From positions 262,913 to 326,912 of the forward strand of contig NMRB01000437.1 in NCBI GenBank assembly GCA_002633025.1: 64,000 nt of DNA, read 5' to 3'. Made by a program: the position numbers and the translations under genes. The notes under the pieces are model-generated. The model saw only the letters and a list, made by a program, of their open reading frames with translations. It was not told the DNA's origin and ran no database searches. This document shows positions 59,132 to 64,000 of the stretch, one piece after another; positions within the stretch are counted from its first letter, which is position 1, and the number at the start of each line of letters is the position of its first letter. The DNA comes from Notospermus geniculatus (Eukaryota > Nemertea > Pilidiophora > Heteronemertea > Lineidae).

Positions 59132-59909
59132 TGTGATTGTGATATGAGCACGTGGTTTAAATTTCCCGGGCTTGGAACCTGGGTGGAGGTATGAATTCAT
59201 ATGACGTCATTGCCTCGACCGCCTGAACCACGCCTCCAACATGCGCTAGCCAATGGCCAGCGTCGGCACGAGTATTAGGCCTATTTTAATTCCCAATTAG
59301 TGTCATCACATTCTTTTTTGAAAACTCTTCACTTCCGATGCATATTGGCATAGGAAGGCGACTTGTGATCAAATTGGGATTTTTGTAACAGATACCTTTT
59401 ACCGTTCTCGACTCTGCAGTTGTAACTTGAGCATGCGCAAATTCGTGATTAAATGCGCCGGGCCGTTTTTTTGACACTGTTGAAAGTACCGCCCCTCGAT
59501 CGGACGATTTTCGGCCGATTGGCCGACGCCATATTTACACGCTGTTGTTCAATTGACCGACGCAGTTCGATTGGACGGCAACTGGCGATCGAGCGATTGT
59601 TCCTGACTGGCGAAATGTGATAAATTTACCCAATATGCCGGCGTTACGCGGTGTGAAGGCGGATTTTGTTTATGGAGGGCCGGACAAGTGTATTTTGGAG
59701 TGTCCAAGTCGGGTAGACCGTTGAAAAGTGTTACGGATTATAACTTTGAGGCTGTTTTAGGCTGGGAGAATTTTATTGCAACGTCATCGGGTCAAAGGTT
59801 ATTTATCACCGAACGTTTCCGAAGTTCGCCGGTGTATATGTGTATTCTTAATACTGCCATCGTCATGATCGCCTCAACGAAGATTGCCCATGTTGCCAGA
59901 CCTACCACA
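59132..59909. other. Intergenic; possible short first exon near 59635
   Basis: Around 59500-59620 the sequence is rich in 'cgatcg.cg' and 'attggccgac' words shared with 52560-52790. At 59635 an ATG opens MPALRGVKADFVYGGPDKCI for 29 codons, with a possible donor at its end (tcg|ggtaga). The downstream continuation would lie in the assembly gap, so nothing firm can be said. Confidence 0.3.
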
Positions 59910-60290
59910 NNNNNNNNNNNNNNNNNNNNNNNNNNNNNNNNNNNNNNNNNNNNNNNNNNNNNNNNNNNNNNNNNNNNNNNNNNNNNNNNNNNNNNNNNNN
60001 NNNNNNNNNNNNNNNNNNNNNNNNNNNNNNNNNNNNNNNNNNNNNNNNNNNNNNNNNNNNNNNNNNNNNNNNNNNNNNNNNNNNNNNNNNNNNNNNNNNN
60101 NNNNNNNNNNNNNNNNNNNNNNNNNNNNNNNNNNNNNNNNNNNNNNNNNNNNNNNNNNNNNNNNNNNNNNNNNNNNNNNNNNNNNNNNNNNNNNNNNNNN
60201 NNNNNNNNNNNNNNNNNNNNNNNNNNNNNNNNNNNNNNNNNNNNNNNNNNNNNNNNNNNNNNNNNNNNNNNNNNNNNNNNNNNNNNNNNN
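59910..60290. other. Assembly gap (N run)
   Basis: 381 consecutive Ns. Any ORF drawn across them is meaningless. Single Ns also occur at 6277, 19769, 36007 and 61798. Confidence 1.
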
Positions 60291-60939
60291 ACAGAGAGTT
60301 CACAAAGAAGCATGGACATCTAGCCCACTGCCCCTTTAAGTGACCTCACAGACTGTTCCTTAAACTACATGTAACAGCTGACGCGTAAGGCCAGTCTGAC
60401 CGATGAGCAAGTGGGCAGTTTCACTTTTGTATGTCAATGCCAGTGCCAGTGCCAATGCCAGGATTTGAACTACCCCGAAACTATCTGAAATTGTATTTTT
60501 GTATTTTTTTAAATTCTGATACACCCTGTATGCAGATGATAAAAATATAGGAAAGTAGAGTCAACCTCAAGACAAAACTGTTTTGGAGTAACAAATTATT
60601 TCATTATTTCATTAGATAAACAGGCAATAGTATTTTTTCACTGTCGCACATAAAACCAACGAACATAATGAAATGCTGACAAAGCTACATTTGAAAACTA
60701 CACTCCAGGCAGAGCTGGTCTGCTCAGACAGATGCTCAGATGGTCAAATTTGAGAAACCATGTGTCGGGCATATCCATGCGAATTTGGCATCTGTCAGTC
60801 TTTGTGTGCGTAGGCTATCTGGGCCACGGGGGCCAGAAATTGCCACCCAAGGGAGACAAGTGTTCCACATTGTGGAAATGGGCAGAAAAAAGGGGCAGGC
60901 CAAGCGTGACCGTGAGCAACTTGATTTTATTTGCTCTGC

Positions 60940-63055
60940 CTACATTTGTGTCATGCACCTCCAGTTTTCCCGCCAAATCGTCGAATGACCAATGCGGCTA
61001 TGAAGTGTGATATGTTATTTAAGTAAATATATCTCCTTATTGGAAAAAATTCAGCGAACAAATTTGATAGGCCTATGACTGGAAAGTGCATTCTTTCTGT
61101 AGATTATACGGGATTTCAGTTAGGGGTTTGAAAGAAATGGACTTGGAAATATGACAAGGTCTGTCAGAATAAAATGTTGAAGTCGGCCACTTCACTGTTA
61201 TAAGATTCGGCGGTTTCCATGTGTACAAACTACGGTACGCTGAAAACGAACAAGTACACAGCTCTGCCCTGCCGGATGTTTTGGGCACATTGGGTATTTC
61301 TCAAGTTGGAATTTGGGCACATGCTTTTTTGATACGACGTTAAACGTCGTATGGAGGGCGCAATCGAAAGGCCTGTTTGCAATCAACATCGTCAAAATAC
61401 CAGTCAATATCGTCAGCTTTTCTGCTCATCGATAGCATGGGTCAACTGTTAACATCTGCCTTAACACAATGGTCCAAACTTATCGCAAGTTAAGCTCGCA
61501 ATTTCAAAGAAATGAGCAAACGAACAGAGCCGATCTGCGTCATATGTTTGTTCGGTGTCGTGCATTCATCTACATCCGCATGACATTACATCAGCCGTGC
61601 TGCGTGTAGCCTACTATTGCGGAATTGAGTGACGATAAACGGGACAAAAATTATTTGATGACTGTCGGTACGATATACAGTGTATTAAAATGGTGCCCGT
61701 CAGTATTAGGGAATTGAAAGGATCTGGATGGAAGAGGAAGATTTCCGTCACGCGCGTGCCCGAGCTTAATGTGTCATAACTGACTTGATCCGTTTCANTT
61801 TTGTGGATGGATTGGAGACTTTGAAGGAGAAAATTTCAACATAAATAGCCGTATTCCACAGATTTTAGGTGAAAATAAATCCGTACTGTGAGCAGTAAGA
61901 TCCGTATTCCCGTATTATAGATTTTTTTCCGTACTAAATACGGCCAATCCGTATGGGTAAGCAGCCCTGCATACATGACTACCTTGGCTCAACTGGTCTT
62001 TAAGTAGGTCACTAGGTCATGGAAATACGTCAGTTCATACCAACACTTCATTTAGTTTGATAATAACAAAGAACATAACTCCCTTCGGCTCAACTGGGCT
62101 AACTCTCCGCCGCAATCGAAATCACCGACCCTCGCATCAGATGGGAAGGGGTTAATAGGCCTATATCACTTATGAGTCGAGATGGATGTTGTATTAGACC
62201 TACATAAAAAGTACTTGGTGACAATGGTTAATACCACATAGGCCTGCAATTCGTGGTGAAGTGAGATAGATATCTTTTGAGACGCATTGGGTGGGAAGGA
62301 GTTAATATGGGAACCAATCCATGACTGACGTCACTAATGGTGGATAAGTGCGAAAGGGCATATATCTGATCTGGCGATGCTCTCCACCATTCAATAGTAG
62401 CTTGTCCATTCAATACAACCATAAAGGAATCAACCATAAAGGTTCAACTGACAAATTTAGCATTTTATAAATGTGGACAATATGCCTTTAAAACCCAACA
62501 GATTTGCATTCTGACGTTTCCATGTGATACGCAAGACCCTTCTGCACATTCACTGCAAATTTTGTTGAATTCCAACTAGTTGATCTTATGATACAAAAGG
62601 TCTGAATTAATGAGAACCCCACACACGTGGGAGTCATGCCTGGCCATTGTTTAGCATCGGTAACAATAGGTAATTAGCGAACGAAGACTCCCGATCGATT
62701 CCGGAAGCGCCCGAGCGGGTGCACTAGAGCGTGAGGGTGTGAAGTTTGGCATGGACCCCTCATGGTCTTATGTCAACAGCGGTAACGCACATAAAACCTT
62801 TTATCTTCGCCAGTGCGTTCTCCATCTTATTTTATACCTCCATGATTTCTCTCAAACCCCTGACTGAATTCCTGTACAATCTATTTGGCTGTAATGCAGA
62901 AAAAATTCACTTTCCAGTCATATCAAATTTATTTCCTAGATTATTTCCACAAAGGAGGTATTTACTTAAATAACATATCTCAATCCATAGCCGCGTTGGT
63001 CATCGACGATCTTTTGGCGAGAAAACTGGACATGTGGCACTAATGCATGCAGGGC
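60940..63055. mobile_element. ~2.1-kb inverted-repeat element with nested family-1-like fragment
   Basis: The left arm (about 60940-61140) contains 'ccagttttcccgcc', 'gaccaatgcggctatg', 'atgttatttaagtaaat' and 'gggtttgaaagaaat'. It recurs inverted at about 62840-63055 ('atttctctcaaaccc', 'atttacttaaataacat', 'catagccgcgttggtc', 'ggcgagaaaactgg'). Inside, 61370-61690 is an inverted copy of the interior of the element at 3899-4590 (about 4110-4395; shared 'gaaatgagcaaacgaacaga' and 'atcgatagcatgggtcaact'). No transposase ORF is recognised. One N at 61798. The edges are approximate and no target duplication was fixed. Confidence 0.6.
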
Positions 63056-63460
63056 AGTGTGTGCATGAGTCATCAGGTTAACACCAGATGGCGACGCTGC
63101 TGCTTGGTACAGGGTGTATCAGTAACAACTACACATTTTTAAAAGAATTTTCTGCAGTGTGTGTTAATAACTACAGAGGGTGTCAGCAAGAATCAAGTGG
63201 AATATTTTGCCCAGCCATCTACTTTCATGCCTGAATAATCATCTACCATAAGGAAAATCTGAGATGACTGTCTGAGAGTGTGGTGGCCGTGTTCTGATTT
63301 TGGCTTCCAAATGTCCATTGTCATGATTGTGGGTGTGCGCATGGCTGTCACCTTGACTAAAATGAAATGGTCCATGGACCATGTGCTCACTGGGTTGGAC
63401 AATGACATGATAGTCTAATGACAGAGGGAGGTACATATCAGTTATGAGCAATCTGGGTCA

Positions 63461-63830
63461 AGTCATTCCCAGGTAGGACTTTGATGATTTTCGGGTTATG
63501 CCACCTGGCGGCCATATTGGATGTCCGATCGGGCCGAAACTTCACATGGACATAAAGGTCATCTGCAGGGGGTCACATAGCACATTGGAGCGCTTTGGGT
63601 TAAGGCATTCCTGAGTTACAGCACTTTGATGATTTTTGGGTTACGCCACCTGGTCAAATCAGGCCAAAATTTGACATGCATGTAAAGGTCATCTAGATGG
63701 AGGTAAATATCAAATTTGAGCACTCTGTGTCAAGCCGTTCCCGAGTAATAGCACTTACTTGATTTTCAGGTTACGGCACCTGGTGGCCATACTGGATGTC
63801 CAATCGGGCCGAAACTTGGTATTTTTTAAG
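63461..63830. repeat. Tandem array, ~145-bp units, about 2.6 copies
   Basis: Units share 'tttgatgatttt.gggtta', 'cgccacctgg', 'atcgggccgaaactt', 'cat.taaaggtcatct' and 'aag.cattcc.gagttac', and begin at about 63461, 63603 and 63742. The 'acctggcggccatattgga' word also appears near 25720, so the unit may derive from a dispersed repeat. Confidence 0.75.
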
Positions 63831-64000
63831 GTACCCCTCCAATGCATGTTTATGCAAGATATGAAGTCGCTCGGTGAAATAATGACAACCTGTGGCAGGT
63901 TCGTCACTTTTTGTCGAACTTTGACCTCTTTGACCTTGAAAAGTAGGTCAAATCAAAAACCCGTTTAATATATATGTTATGTTTCCTTATTAGCTACACC

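Noticed and set aside
59688-60339. Long ORFs of 133-211 codons on both strands
   Set aside because: They run through the 381-base N gap and have no sequence support.
1-64000. CRISPR array, operons, ribosome binding sites, bacterial terminators
   Set aside because: The window is animal DNA with spliced genes; no regularly spaced short repeats of CRISPR type were seen.

Overview
This is a eukaryotic (animal) genomic window. The genes are split by GT-AG introns, most of the DNA is non-coding and dense in inverted-repeat elements (MITEs), and the clearest genes are seven-transmembrane receptors. Remains of Penelope-like and non-LTR retroelements, plus lineage-type multi-copy proteins (HIRAN-like, SAM/HECT-like, transposase-like), point to a marine invertebrate. 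The palindrome AGGCCT, often as TAGGCCTA, is conspicuously common. I associate that with echinoderm and hemichordate genomes, but the assignment is an inference of low confidence.

Layout. 1.2-5.7 kb: receptor gene A on the minus strand (3 exons), with a fold-back repeat and a 9-bp-TSD MITE in its first intron. 5.7-18 kb: mostly repeats, with one isolated RecQ-type helicase exon (8.55-8.69 kb) and a decayed Penelope GIY-YIG domain (16.55-16.8 kb). 18.1-23.5 kb: receptor gene B on the plus strand, five exons, all introns in phase 0, 361 aa. 23.6-31 kb: MITEs, a dead relative of receptors D/E (26.8-27.2 kb), a broken copy of the transposase-like family (27.9-28.4 kb) and an unidentified frameshifted ORF pair (30.3-30.8 kb). 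31.6-38.1 kb: tandem receptor genes D and E on the minus strand. 39.9-42.2 kb: exons of a SAM-like/HECT-like gene containing a 36-bp coding tandem repeat. 42-52 kb: MITEs, a 5'-truncated non-LTR reverse transcriptase remnant and a zinc-finger exon. 53.0-56.8 kb: a HIRAN-like gene divergent from a large two-exon transposase-like gene with one in-frame TGA. 57.1-58.3 kb (perhaps to 59.1 kb): a MADS-box gene on the minus strand, unlike typical SRF or MEF2, with a one-base frame break. 59.9-60.3 kb: an assembly gap. 60.9-64 kb: a 2-kb inverted-repeat element and a ~145-bp tandem array.

Receptors A, D, E and the dead copy form one family: A, D and E share three exons and identical splice phases (2, then 1), DR[S/T/A] in place of DRY, and NFYMY in place of NPxxY. 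D and E are nearly identical in the last exon but only about 63% identical in the first, which suggests gene conversion. The best candidates for something undescribed are the MADS-box gene, this receptor family, and the divergent HIRAN/transposase-like pair. All exon joins were worked out by eye from splice signals, phase and paralog alignment; none was tested against transcripts or databases.
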